Shown one piece after another: positions 36,088 to 45,282 of a stretch of 64,000 bases of DNA. This DNA is from Maribacter hydrothermalis (GTDB lineage: Bacteria; Bacteroidota; Bacteroidia; Flavobacteriales; Flavobacteriaceae). The stretch is taken from contig NZ_CP018760.1 in the NCBI RefSeq assembly GCF_001913155.1, forward strand, positions 2,480,001 to 2,544,000. Direction: 5' to 3'. Position 1 is the first letter of the stretch. The number at the start of each line of letters is the position of its first letter. Under the pieces are notes generated by a model, which ran no database searches, was not told where the DNA came from, and saw nothing but the letters and a program-made list of their open reading frames with translations. The position numbers and the translations under genes were made by a program.

Positions 36088-37707
36088 ATGAAAAATAAAA
36101 TATACAGGTTCGCAGTAATAATAGGAATTTTTTCACTCGTGGTTTCTTGTAAAAACCCTAAGGAAAAGATCAATGGCCAAGTTCAAAGTGAACAAGATAC
36201 GCTTGCCATTACTAATGAAGGGTTATACCGACCAAATTTCCATTTTACATCGGCTACAGGATGGATGAACGATCCAAATGGGATGTTTTTTTATAACGGA
36301 TATTACCATCTCTATTTTCAACATTATCCTGATGGTACCACTTGGGGGCCTATGCATTGGGGGCATGCCATTAGTACTGATCTATTCAATTGGAAAGAAC
36401 AACCTATAGCCTTATACCCAGACGATTTAGGATATATTTTTTCAGGTAGTGCTGTTGTAGACCATGAGAATACATCAGGCTTTGGAGCAGATGGCAAAAC
36501 CCCTATTGTTGCAATTTTCACCAGCCATGACCCAAAAAAAGAGAAAACCGGTGAAATAGATGTGGAAAATCAAAGTATTGCCTATTCGTTGGACGAAGGT
36601 CTTACCTGGACAAAATACAAAGATAATCCAGTTTTAAAGAATCCAGGCGCTAGGGATTTTAGAGACCCTAAAGTTAGTTGGGATGAACAGAAGAAAAGAT
36701 GGACAATGGTTTTGGCTGCAGGCCAAGAAATACAATTCTATACCTCAAAGGACTTAAAATCATGGGAGAAACTTACAAGTTTTGGAGAAGGAATCGGTAA
36801 TCATGATGGTGTATGGGAATGTCCGGATTTCTTCCAATTACCGGTCATAGGAAGTTCAGAAAAAAAGTGGGTTTTGTTGGTAAGTATAAATCCTGGAGGA
36901 CCTAATACAGGTTCTGCCACCCAATATTTTGTAGGTGATTTTGATGGTTCAAATTTTATTTTGGACGAATCATTCAAGCAGGAGATGGGAAAAGAGCATA
37001 CTTTCTGGGTAGATTATGGTCGCGACAATTATGCTGGCGTTACCTTTTCAAATATTGAAAACAAAGATGGCGGTAAGCTATTTATGGGATGGATGTCCAA
37101 TTGGTTATATGCTAACGAAGTCCCAACTGAAAAATGGCGTAGTGCCATGACAATAGCACGTACGTTAGAATTAACAAAGGGTGAAAATACGTTTCGCTTA
37201 GTTGCTAATCCTGTTCCTGAACTCAATGAATTTGCGAGTGAGAAACTTAAAAATTCCGATGTTCTACTTGAAGGAAATACCTTGTTGACCACTTCTAAGG
37301 CAATCGATTTTACACGTGCCCAAATTAACTTTAAAGTAGAAGATTTAGTTGATGGCGTTTACACTTTTGAACTGTCGAATAGTGAAGGAGATAGTTTACG
37401 TTTCGGTTATGATACCAGAAAGGGTAATTACTTTGTGGATAGAAATAAGGCGGGAATCACTGATTTTTCAAACAAATTTAGTGACAGAATTGCCGTAGCT
37501 CCAAGAATCGCTTCTCAAAATGATTGGACAGGAACAATAGTAATCGATAAAACTTCCATAGAATTATTCTTTGATGACGGCCAAACCGTAATGACAGAAA
37601 TATTCTTTCCGAAAGCACCATTCGATAGTCTCTATTTTGAAGCTCCATCAGAAGAATCCAAACTCGAATACATAGAAATACATCAACTTAAATTTAACTT
37701 AAACTAA
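36088..37707 (+). CDS. GH32 beta-fructosidase (levanase/inulinase type) lipoprotein
   Basis: 539 aa. A lipoprotein signal ends at LVVSC. The five-bladed GH32 propeller carries all three catalytic residues: nucleophile Asp62 in WMNDPNG, transition-state Asp193 in FRDPKV and acid/base Glu244 in WECPDFF. The C-terminal beta-sandwich spans about 390-535. It hydrolyses terminal or internal fructose linkages of levan, inulin or sucrose; linkage preference and endo/exo mode cannot be read from the sequence. It is the only glycoside hydrolase of the locus, placed 6 nt before susC. Confidence 0.94.
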   Translation: MKNKIYRFAVIIGIFSLVVSCKNPKEKINGQVQSEQDTLAITNEGLYRPNFHFTSATGWMNDPNGMFFYNGYYHLYFQHYPDGTTWGPMHWGHAISTDLFNWKEQPIALYPDDLGYIFSGSAVVDHENTSGFGADGKTPIVAIFTSHDPKKEKTGEIDVENQSIAYSLDEGLTWTKYKDNPVLKNPGARDFRDPKVSWDEQKKRWTMVLAAGQEIQFYTSKDLKSWEKLTSFGEGIGNHDGVWECPDFFQLPVIGSSEKKWVLLVSINPGGPNTGSATQYFVGDFDGSNFILDESFKQEMGKEHTFWVDYGRDNYAGVTFSNIENKDGGKLFMGWMSNWLYANEVPTEKWRSAMTIARTLELTKGENTFRLVANPVPELNEFASEKLKNSDVLLEGNTLLTTSKAIDFTRAQINFKVEDLVDGVYTFELSNSEGDSLRFGYDTRKGNYFVDRNKAGITDFSNKFSDRIAVAPRIASQNDWTGTIVIDKTSIELFFDDGQTVMTEIFFPKAPFDSLYFEAPSEESKLEYIEIHQLKFNLN

Positions 37708-37713
37708 ACAATT

Positions 37714-40700
37714 ATGAAATTAAAACTCTTGCTATTATTAATGGTAATTGTTCCAATAGGTCTAATGGCCCAGGGACAGATTACAGGTACGGTCACCTCT
37801 TCCGATGATGGTTATCCTTTGCCTGGAACTTCGGTAATTATTAAAGGTACCACAACTGGAACGACCACGGATTTTGACGGTAACTATGAATTGGAAAATG
37901 TAGCTGACAATGCTATACTTGTCTTTAGCTATATTGGATTTACTAGGATGGAAGTTTCCGTAAACGGCCAATCACAGATAAATATTGCGCTACAAGAGGA
38001 TGCACAACAGCTTGACGAAGTAGTATTGACTGGATACTCTACAGAGCGAAAGGTTGATCTGACCGGAGCGGTAACCGTAGTGGATATTGCACCAATCGAA
38101 GGACAAAGCTTAAGTTCTGGTAACGCCATGCAAGCTTTACAAGGAAGGGTAGGCGGACTTTTTATTGAAAAATCTGGAGACCCAACAGGACTTAGCAGTA
38201 GAATCCTGATTAGGGGTCTTACAACCTTGGGTAATAATGATCCCCTTTACGTCATTGATGGTGTACCCACAAAACGACAAGAAGTATTTGCTAGTTTAAA
38301 CCCTGCGACAATAGAATCCATTCAAGTTTTAAAAGATGCTTCGGCCTCTTCAATATATGGGTCAAGAGCTGCAAATGGGGTTATTGTGGTAAGTACAAAA
38401 GGTGGTCTTAAAGGAGAACGTCTTACGGTAAGCATCAATTCCAACCTATCGACTCAATCCGAGCGGAATCAACGTTATGATATGTTGAGTTCCCAACAAC
38501 GTGGTGAAGCCTTATGGCGCGCATCCGTAAATGATGGAGCGGACCCAAATGCTGGTTACGGTGAAATATACAATTTTGATTGGAACAATGATTTTACGAA
38601 TCCATCCTTGAACAGTGTGGCCGTACAGCCATTTGTAGGCGGTGATCCAAATGTTCCTGCTGGTAATACCGATTGGCAAGATGAACTCTATGAAACCGGA
38701 TACGTCTTCAATAATGAAGTTACCGTCTCAACTGGAACCGAAAAATCTTCGTTGTTGATAAATCTTGGCTATCTTAAGAATACAGGCATGCTCAAATATA
38801 CTGGTTACGATAGATATACCGCAAAAATAAATGGTACCACTAACCTTTTCAACGACAGGGTAAAATTTGGAGTGAACACACAAATTTCCACATCAAATGA
38901 AACATTGGTTTCAAGTGATGTTGGTGGGGCGGCTACTACAGGGTTGTCCATTACATTGGCGCCCACAATTCCGGTATACGATGCCAACGGCGAATTTGCT
39001 GGACCATTAGGGGCAGGATATTCGGATAGGAACAATCCTTTGTTGATGCAATTTTTAAACAGATGGGACAATGCAACTAAAAATAACTTCTTTGGAAATG
39101 TTTTTGCTGAAATAAGTATTCTTGATAACCTAAAATTTCGCTCAAGTTTAGGTATAGATTTCAGCGATTTCAAAAGGAAAAATATAGAACCCAAAGTGTT
39201 CAACGGTTTTGTGACCAGAAGTAATAACAGGTTGATTTTTGACACCAATAAGTTGAGAACATTAACTTTTTCAAACACATTGAATTATAATTTAGATTTT
39301 GGAAAACACAGATTTGGAGCACTATTAGGTATTGAGTCGATAAGAGAAGATTTTGATACCATTTTTGTGCAGGCCGATGATTTTGCGGTTGAACAAGAAT
39401 CCTATTTTGTACTTTCTGCTGCTACAGGTGCCCGCACCAATAATGGTATTTCCACGCAATACAGTCTTGCATCTCAATTTGGTAAATTAAACTATGCTTA
39501 TGATGACAAGTATTTGGCATCATTTACGATTCGTAGAGATGGATCTTCAAGATTTGGCGCGAATAATAGATATGGTGTTTTCCCTGCCGCTACATTGGGC
39601 TGGAGAATTAGCCAAGAGGAATTTTTAAAGGACAGCGAATTGATTTCCAATTTAAAACTTAGGGCGGGTTATGGTGAAGTAGGAAACCAAGAAATTGGGA
39701 ATACCGCCAGATTTGGCTTGTACGAATCACGATATGGTCAGAACCAAGCGCAATTGACCGGAGGATTTTTCGAAATTTATTATAATGTAGGTACTGCATA
39801 TGACATTAATGGTAATAACACAGGTACATTACCTTCAGGGTTTGTTTCTACCCAAGCTCCTAACCCTAACTTGAAATGGGAAACTACCAAAGAATGGAAC
39901 TATGGTATTGATTTTGGGTTTTTGAACAATAAAATTAGCGGTTCCTTTGATTATTTTACCAGGGAAACTACTGATATCTTGACTACCCCACCAATTGCAT
40001 CTGTAATTGGAGAAGGGCAACAACGGGTATTGAACGGCGCTGCAACCGCTGCTAAAGGTTGGGAATTAAATGTTGGCTATTCCAATGTTTGGGATAATGG
40101 ATTTTCTTTAGGTGTTTCTACTAATTTTGGTGCCTTTAAAGATGAAATTACCTTTCTTCCAGAAGAGGTTAGAGCGGCATTTCCAGGAACTGCTCAAAAT
40201 TCAATCCTTGGTCAATCTCAAACTGCGATATTTGGATACAGAACTGACGGACTTTTTCAAAGTCAGGCAGATGTTGATTCCCATCCTACTGGAGGTGTTC
40301 AAACGGGTAATGCCAGACCAGGTGGTATAAAAATAGTGGATGTAGATAATAATGGCGTTATTGATAGTAATGACCGCGATTTTATTGGTAATACCCTTCC
40401 TGATTTGGAGTATGGTATTCGATTGGATGTAGGTTACAAAAACTTTGATTTTTCTGTCTTTGGATCGGGAGTTGCAGGTCGTATCGGAGTTGATTCCTAC
40501 ATTTTCTGGAACAATTTTGTTCAGGGAAGGGATAATGCAGGGCTTGGTGTTTTGAATGCTTGGAATCCTCAAAATACAAGTTCTACAATACCTTCATTAT
40601 CATTGGTGAACAATTTCACGGATACTTCAGACTATATTTTTAGAAACAACTCCTATTTTAAAATTAGAAATTTACAAGTAGGATATTCCTTGCCAACTGA

Positions 40701-40869
40701 TATTATCGGTAAGATGGCAGGTATGACGGGACTTCGAATTTATTTACAAGGGGAAAATTTATTTTGGTTTACTCCTAAAGGTTATATTGGAGCAGATCCA
40801 GAGAGAATAGATGTAAACAGAATCCCGGTACCTACAGTGTATTCAGTAGGATTGAACATTAACTTTTAA
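37714..40869 (+). CDS. susC: SusC-type TonB-dependent outer membrane transporter
   Basis: 1051 aa. A signal peptide ends at LMAQG. A carboxypeptidase-regulatory-like domain follows (about 22-100: ITGTVTSSDDGYPLPGTSVIIKGT), then a TonB box region (LDEVVLTGY), the plug with the SusC signature (VLKDASASSIYGSRAANGVIVVSTKGG, about 205-230) and a beta-barrel ending in an aromatic residue. It imports oligosaccharides through the outer membrane using TonB energy. It is paired with the SusD gene 16 nt downstream. Confidence 0.95.
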   Translation: MKLKLLLLLMVIVPIGLMAQGQITGTVTSSDDGYPLPGTSVIIKGTTTGTTTDFDGNYELENVADNAILVFSYIGFTRMEVSVNGQSQINIALQEDAQQLDEVVLTGYSTERKVDLTGAVTVVDIAPIEGQSLSSGNAMQALQGRVGGLFIEKSGDPTGLSSRILIRGLTTLGNNDPLYVIDGVPTKRQEVFASLNPATIESIQVLKDASASSIYGSRAANGVIVVSTKGGLKGERLTVSINSNLSTQSERNQRYDMLSSQQRGEALWRASVNDGADPNAGYGEIYNFDWNNDFTNPSLNSVAVQPFVGGDPNVPAGNTDWQDELYETGYVFNNEVTVSTGTEKSSLLINLGYLKNTGMLKYTGYDRYTAKINGTTNLFNDRVKFGVNTQISTSNETLVSSDVGGAATTGLSITLAPTIPVYDANGEFAGPLGAGYSDRNNPLLMQFLNRWDNATKNNFFGNVFAEISILDNLKFRSSLGIDFSDFKRKNIEPKVFNGFVTRSNNRLIFDTNKLRTLTFSNTLNYNLDFGKHRFGALLGIESIREDFDTIFVQADDFAVEQESYFVLSAATGARTNNGISTQYSLASQFGKLNYAYDDKYLASFTIRRDGSSRFGANNRYGVFPAATLGWRISQEEFLKDSELISNLKLRAGYGEVGNQEIGNTARFGLYESRYGQNQAQLTGGFFEIYYNVGTAYDINGNNTGTLPSGFVSTQAPNPNLKWETTKEWNYGIDFGFLNNKISGSFDYFTRETTDILTTPPIASVIGEGQQRVLNGAATAAKGWELNVGYSNVWDNGFSLGVSTNFGAFKDEITFLPEEVRAAFPGTAQNSILGQSQTAIFGYRTDGLFQSQADVDSHPTGGVQTGNARPGGIKIVDVDNNGVIDSNDRDFIGNTLPDLEYGIRLDVGYKNFDFSVFGSGVAGRIGVDSYIFWNNFVQGRDNAGLGVLNAWNPQNTSSTIPSLSLVNNFTDTSDYIFRNNSYFKIRNLQVGYSLPTDIIGKMAGMTGLRIYLQGENLFWFTPKGYIGADPERIDVNRIPVPTVYSVGLNINF

Positions 40870-40885
40870 TAAAATATAGATAATC

Positions 40886-42628
40886 ATGAAATATAATAGA
40901 ATAATAACAACAGTGATATGCACAACCTTAGTGTTCACTGCATGTTCCGATAATTATTTGGAATACGAACCAGAAGGTGTTTTGTCAAGTGAAAACGTCG
41001 CAACTGCCGAAAATGCTGAGTCCTTGGTTATTGCTGCATATGCTGGTATTGCTAACGATGAAATGATTGGGCCTTTGACCCACCAATGGGTGTATGGTAG
41101 TGTACGATCAGATGATGCTTATAAAGGCGGTGGCGGCCGCGGGGATGTAGATGTTGTGGATAAATATGAACAATATAATCTTACCATTGCGGATATGGGA
41201 GATTGGATGGCACCCAGAACTTGGACCGATTTTTATAAAGCAATATCAAGGGCAAACTTTGCACTATCCGTTATTAATGATATCCCGGATGGTGAATATG
41301 CCCAAAAAACGACAAGACAGGCAGAATTACGCTTTCTAAGGGCACATTCGCATTTTATGCTCAAATTAATTTTCAAGAAAATTCCATATATCACAGAAAA
41401 TTTAACCCAGGAAGAGATTGCTCAAACTTCAAATGATGTAGACAATGATGCTTTATGGAATACAATTGCAGAGGATTTTCTTTTCGCATACGATATCCTT
41501 CCGCAATCTCAGGATCAAGTGGGTAGGGCAGACCGAAACGCAGCAGCAGCTTATTTGGCTAAATTACGACTGTTCCAAGCATATGAGCAGAATGACCAAC
41601 ACCAAGTGACCAATATTAATACCACACGTTTAGAAGAGGTGATTGACTATGCGGATGAAGTTACCGGTAGTCTACAACCAGATTTTGGGGAAAATTTCTT
41701 GGATGGTTTTGATAACGGGCCAGAATCTATCTGGGCGGCACAGTTTTCCATCAATGACGGTACAACTGTTGGTAGAGTTAGTTTCGTGACTGGTTTGAAT
41801 TCGCCACACGGTACAGGGCTTTATGGTTGTTGCGGGTTTCATTTGGCCAGTCAGAACATGGTGAATTCATTTAAGACTGATGCTGCCGGATTACCACTGT
41901 TAGACACCTTCAACGACACGGATATTTTTACAAATGTAGACTCCAATGGCTCAACCCCACCTGATAGTGGATTGAGTGTTGACCCAAGGATGGATCATAC
42001 GGTGGGAATACCGGGAAGACCTTTTAAATATAGAAATACGGTAAGTGATTCTGGAGATATGATCTATAATTTCAGTTGGGCTAGAGATCCAGGTGTTTAT
42101 GGATATTTTGGCAATATGAAAGAACAACAAGCTCCTGATTGTTCGTGTTATGTAAAAGAGGGCCCATTTGTGGGAACATCGAAAAATGTAGATTTTATCA
42201 GATATGCCGATGTACTTCTTTGGAAGGCTGAAGCCTTGATTCAATTAAATCGATGGAATGAAGCTTTGCCAATAATTAATCAAGTCAGGAATCGAGCTGC
42301 CGCAAGTACACAAAGGCCAATAGATGCAGGAGCGACAGATATCTATGCAATTGCACCCTACGCTTCTTTCCCATCAAAGGATTATGCATGGAAAGCCTTA
42401 ATGTTCGAAAGAAGATTGGAATTTGCCATGGAGGGTCATAGGTGGTATGACCTTATAAGATGGGGAATTGCAGAAGAAACGTTAAATGCCTATTTGGCTG
42501 AGGAAAAAACAAAAAGAGATTTTCTTGCTAATGCCCAATTCACATCTGGGCGAGATGAATATTATCCAATACCGCAAAGAGAAATTGATTTTACTGGAGG
42601 TCTCTATGTTCAAAACCCAGGATATTAG
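40886..42628 (+). CDS. susD: SusD-type surface glycan-binding lipoprotein
   Basis: 580 aa. The lipoprotein signal ends at VFTAC. N- and C-terminal SusD/RagB regions are recognisable: the first helices with YLEYEPEGVLS, TPR-like helices (RQAELRFLRAHSHFML), and the C-terminal RYADVLLWKAEALIQLNR..EAL..INQVRNRA and MFERRLEFAMEGHRWYDLIRW. It caps the SusC barrel and delivers fructan chains. A strong terminator follows. Confidence 0.95.
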   Translation: MKYNRIITTVICTTLVFTACSDNYLEYEPEGVLSSENVATAENAESLVIAAYAGIANDEMIGPLTHQWVYGSVRSDDAYKGGGGRGDVDVVDKYEQYNLTIADMGDWMAPRTWTDFYKAISRANFALSVINDIPDGEYAQKTTRQAELRFLRAHSHFMLKLIFKKIPYITENLTQEEIAQTSNDVDNDALWNTIAEDFLFAYDILPQSQDQVGRADRNAAAAYLAKLRLFQAYEQNDQHQVTNINTTRLEEVIDYADEVTGSLQPDFGENFLDGFDNGPESIWAAQFSINDGTTVGRVSFVTGLNSPHGTGLYGCCGFHLASQNMVNSFKTDAAGLPLLDTFNDTDIFTNVDSNGSTPPDSGLSVDPRMDHTVGIPGRPFKYRNTVSDSGDMIYNFSWARDPGVYGYFGNMKEQQAPDCSCYVKEGPFVGTSKNVDFIRYADVLLWKAEALIQLNRWNEALPIINQVRNRAAASTQRPIDAGATDIYAIAPYASFPSKDYAWKALMFERRLEFAMEGHRWYDLIRWGIAEETLNAYLAEEKTKRDFLANAQFTSGRDEYYPIPQREIDFTGGLYVQNPGY

Positions 42629-42682
42629 AGGACTTTATCAATCAAGAAAATTCAGTAATCTGAGTTAGTTGAGTTAGTTTGT

Positions 42683-42718
42683 AAAAGCACGGGCGTTGTT
42701 TCCCGTGCTTTTTTTTTT
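42683..42718 (+). terminator. Rho-independent terminator after susD
   Basis: AAAAGCACGGG / CCCGTGCTTTT stem followed by a long T-run, between susD and the kinase gene. It would lower kinase expression relative to susCD unless read-through or a separate promoter exists. Confidence 0.9.
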
Positions 42719-42741
42719 ATGAAATCTAATTGACAAAAAAA

Positions 42742-43641
42742 ATGGAAATATCTAAGCAAAAAATAAAAGCAGTATGTTTTGGAGAAGTTCTTTTTGATAA
42801 TTTTCCAACATATTCTAAAATCGGGGGAGCACTGCTTAACGTTAGCGTAAGATTGAAATCGCTTGGCGTTGATGTTTCAATGATAAGCTGCGTAGGTGAT
42901 GATTCCAATGGTAAGGAGATTATCCGATATCTTAAAAAGAAGGGCATAGATACTAGCGGAATATTGGTGCAACATGAGTATCCAACAGGATTAGTAAATG
43001 TATTACTTGACAAAAAGGGTGTGGCCTCATACGATATTCCATATCCTGTAGCTTGGGATAAAATTGTAATGCTCGAAACATATAAAGACTTGGTAAAAGA
43101 TAACGATGTGATAATATTTGGTAGCCTGGCGTGTCGCCACGCAATAACTAGATCCACTCTAAAATCTATATTGAAGCATGTACACTATAAAGTTTTTGAT
43201 GTAAATCTAAGGGTCCCACACTATACCTATGAGCTTCTTATTGATTTGATGAAAGAATCAAATTTTATTAAGTTCAATGATGATGAGCTTTTTGAAGTTG
43301 CCGATTATTTAGGTTGTAAAAATAACTCGATTGAACAGATTATTAGCTTCATAGCAAAAGTAAGTGGCACAGATTCGATTTGTGTGACCAAAGGAGCTTA
43401 CGGAGCAGTTTTATACACCAAGGGCAATTTTTATTATAATAGTGGATATCGAATTAAAGTTTTGGATACAGTTGGCGCGGGGGATTCTTTCTTGGCTTCT
43501 GTAGTTTATAAACTTATGAACGGGGATGGCCCACAGGATGCACTCAATTTTGGTTGTGCTGTTGGAGCTTTAATTGCCGGTGGTAAAGGGGCAAATCCTA
43601 AATTATCCAAACACAAGATTTATAAGTTTATGAACCCGTAA
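42742..43641 (+). CDS. PfkB family carbohydrate kinase, probable fructokinase
   Basis: 299 aa from ATG 42742; an upstream in-frame TTG at 42730 is less likely. The PfkB signature DTVGAGDSFLASVVY has the catalytic Asp248. An N-terminal substrate region (GEVLFDNFP..SKIGGALLNVSVRLKSLG) and GDDSNG match fructokinase/ribokinase proteins. In this locus it would phosphorylate incoming fructose to fructose 6-phosphate. It is the last cargo gene before the recombinase. Confidence 0.9.
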   Translation: MEISKQKIKAVCFGEVLFDNFPTYSKIGGALLNVSVRLKSLGVDVSMISCVGDDSNGKEIIRYLKKKGIDTSGILVQHEYPTGLVNVLLDKKGVASYDIPYPVAWDKIVMLETYKDLVKDNDVIIFGSLACRHAITRSTLKSILKHVHYKVFDVNLRVPHYTYELLIDLMKESNFIKFNDDELFEVADYLGCKNNSIEQIISFIAKVSGTDSICVTKGAYGAVLYTKGNFYYNSGYRIKVLDTVGAGDSFLASVVYKLMNGDGPQDALNFGCAVGALIAGGKGANPKLSKHKIYKFMNP

Positions 43642-43807
43642 ATAAAATATCCAGGTAGTGTAAATAGCTGATTTAGAGAATAAATCACCAAGTATAAAAA
43701 CCTTTTTTTGAAGTGTTTTAAATATTGGTTTTTTTGAATATTATCTTTAATTTGCCTCTTAAGGGACAGAAATAATTACCTCGTTGAAGATATTTACAAT
43801 TCCATGA

Positions 43808-45034
43808 TTATTTAGAAAAATTAATTATTGCGTTTAAAGCTTCATCAGCGTTCTTATGAATGAAGTTGCCTTGATAACCTATAGTAGTACTTAGATGAGT
43901 ATGTCGATATAATTTCTGAAGCATTTGTGGAGAAACTTTATCACCGGCTATATTTCCAAAACTATGACGGGCGATGTGATTGGTGATTTTTTTATCGATT
44001 CCGGCAAGGTTGGCAATTATGGTTAGATTTGAATTTAGTCTTTTAATTGAGGTTTTAATTCTCGAATAAATAGCTTTTGAATCTTTAATGGGTATGGTTT
44101 TGAGTTCTGGAAATATATAATCAGATTTGGTTTTTTTATCTCTTCGATAATATGATAAAATAGTGATTACAGGTATTGGGAGCTTTAAGGAATCAGCTTT
44201 GTCATTTTTGCTCATCTTGTAATATAATCTGTCACCCACAATATCTGACCATCTCATTCTTAAAACGTCTGAAATCCTAATTCCCGCTAGATAGAATGAA
44301 AATAAAAATACATTTCTAGTATGCCACACGGATGTTCTTGGGTCCAAGTCAAGTTCTTCGATTTTACGAATTTCGGTTTCATCAAGACCTATTTTGATAG
44401 TCTGGGGATATTTGATTTTTATTTTGTCTTTACCGAAGGGGTAAAACTTTCTATCTACTAATTTTCTGCTAATGGCCTTATTATAAAGTAATCGAATCAT
44501 GACGAAGACATTCATAACCGATCGTTCGGATAGTCCGGCAGTAGTGCGGAGATATATTTTCAACTTTTTTAATAAATTTTCGTCAATTTCTTCAAAATCC
44601 AAGTTGCGCTTTTTAGCGAATTCTTTTATTCTGTTTAGTTTACTTCTATCAGAGATTGCTCTGTTATGATTATTTGCTTTGATTAAATCTTCGACATGCT
44701 CATCGGCAAGTTCGAAAAACGATAGCCTCTTGGTGTTTTTTCTGATGGAGTCTATAATTTGTTTTGCGGAATAATTCTGTTTCGAAGCTTCCATTTCAAA
44801 TATGATATCTTCAACCTCATCATACTTCTTTCGTATTAGCCTATTCAACTGCTTATGTCTTGAATGGGAAAATTTTACTTTTCCGGCTTTTTCGTCCCAA
44901 AATTTCGGGTCTACTTTTTGCCCCAAATGGTAATAACTTCGTTTACGATTTACAGTGAGCCTCAGAGCAAGTCTATAATCTTTGTTTCCTTTTGTGTCGG
45001 TTTTCGTGTGTAAAACTGTTTTTAAGGTTGCCAT
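43808..45034 (-). CDS. Tyrosine recombinase (island integrase)
   Basis: 408 aa. The N-terminal arm-binding domain (about 1-95: LALRLTVNRKRSYYHLGQKV) and SAM-like core-binding domain (100-200) precede the catalytic domain with Arg253 (AGIRISDVL), His353 and Arg356 (HIARHSFG), His378 and the nucleophile Tyr387 (STTIGYQ). It is the usual flavobacterial element integrase and points inward from the right attachment site 160 nt away. Its upstream region contains the GGTAACACA pair, so it may regulate itself when binding these sites. Confidence 0.95.
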   Translation of the reverse strand: MATLKTVLHTKTDTKGNKDYRLALRLTVNRKRSYYHLGQKVDPKFWDEKAGKVKFSHSRHKQLNRLIRKKYDEVEDIIFEMEASKQNYSAKQIIDSIRKNTKRLSFFELADEHVEDLIKANNHNRAISDRSKLNRIKEFAKKRNLDFEEIDENLLKKLKIYLRTTAGLSERSVMNVFVMIRLLYNKAISRKLVDRKFYPFGKDKIKIKYPQTIKIGLDETEIRKIEELDLDPRTSVWHTRNVFLFSFYLAGIRISDVLRMRWSDIVGDRLYYKMSKNDKADSLKLPIPVITILSYYRRDKKTKSDYIFPELKTIPIKDSKAIYSRIKTSIKRLNSNLTIIANLAGIDKKITNHIARHSFGNIAGDKVSPQMLQKLYRHTHLSTTIGYQGNFIHKNADEALNAIINFSK

Positions 45035-45068
45035 ATCTTACCGATTTTTTATAAAGATAAACATTCGG

Positions 45069-45088
45069 GGTAACACATGGGTAACACA
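45069..45088 (+). promoter_or_regulatory. Putative integrase arm-type sites, right end
   Basis: Two GGTAACACA copies at 45069 and 45080, 11 bp apart, in the same orientation as the left-end pair. They lie 35 nt before the integrase start codon and 106 nt from the right core repeat. Confidence 0.6.
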
Positions 45089-45193
45089 TTTTATGGTTTC
45101 ATATCGATTCAATTGAGTATGAATAAAATTATAAGTAATTAAAAATCAATTATATATATTATTTTGATATGATTTGATATTCTAAAAAGCTGA

Positions 45194-45248
45194 ACTTAGG
45201 ATCTAGTGCCGCAAGGTGTGAGAGTTCGAGTCTCTCCGCCTGTACAAC
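45194..45248 (+). repeat. attR: 55-bp direct repeat of the tRNA-Leu 3' end
   Basis: Identical to 26613-26667. It is a tRNA fragment lacking the acceptor 5' strand, D arm and half the anticodon arm, so it is not a functional gene. Confidence 0.93.
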
Positions 45249-45249
45249 G

Positions 45250-45282
45250 AAAGCCTTTCAGGAAACTGAGAGGCTTTTTTTA
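45250..45282 (+). terminator. Displaced host terminator of tRNA-Leu
   Basis: AAAGCCT-t-TCAG / CTGA-g-AGGCTTT with a GAAA loop and a T-run, directly after attR. It was presumably the original terminator of the tRNA-Leu gene before integration. Confidence 0.85.

Larger units (their letters stand above)
26613..45248. mobile_element. Integrative mobilizable island carrying a fructan utilization locus
   Basis: About 18.6 kb between two perfect 55-bp direct repeats of the tRNA-Leu 3' region. It contains, from left to right: the mobilization module (membrane protein, relaxase, MobC), primase, VapE-like helicase and an HTH protein on the minus strand; a fructan locus on the plus strand; and a tyrosine recombinase on the minus strand next to the right repeat. 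No type IV secretion or coupling protein genes are seen, so it is mobilizable rather than self-transmissible. The mobilization part is visibly more GC-rich than both the host and the cargo. Confidence 0.92.

Noticed and set aside
45194..45248. A second tRNA-Leu gene
   Set aside because: Only the 3' 51 nt of the tRNA are present; the acceptor 5' strand, D arm and half of the anticodon arm are missing. It is the attachment-site copy.
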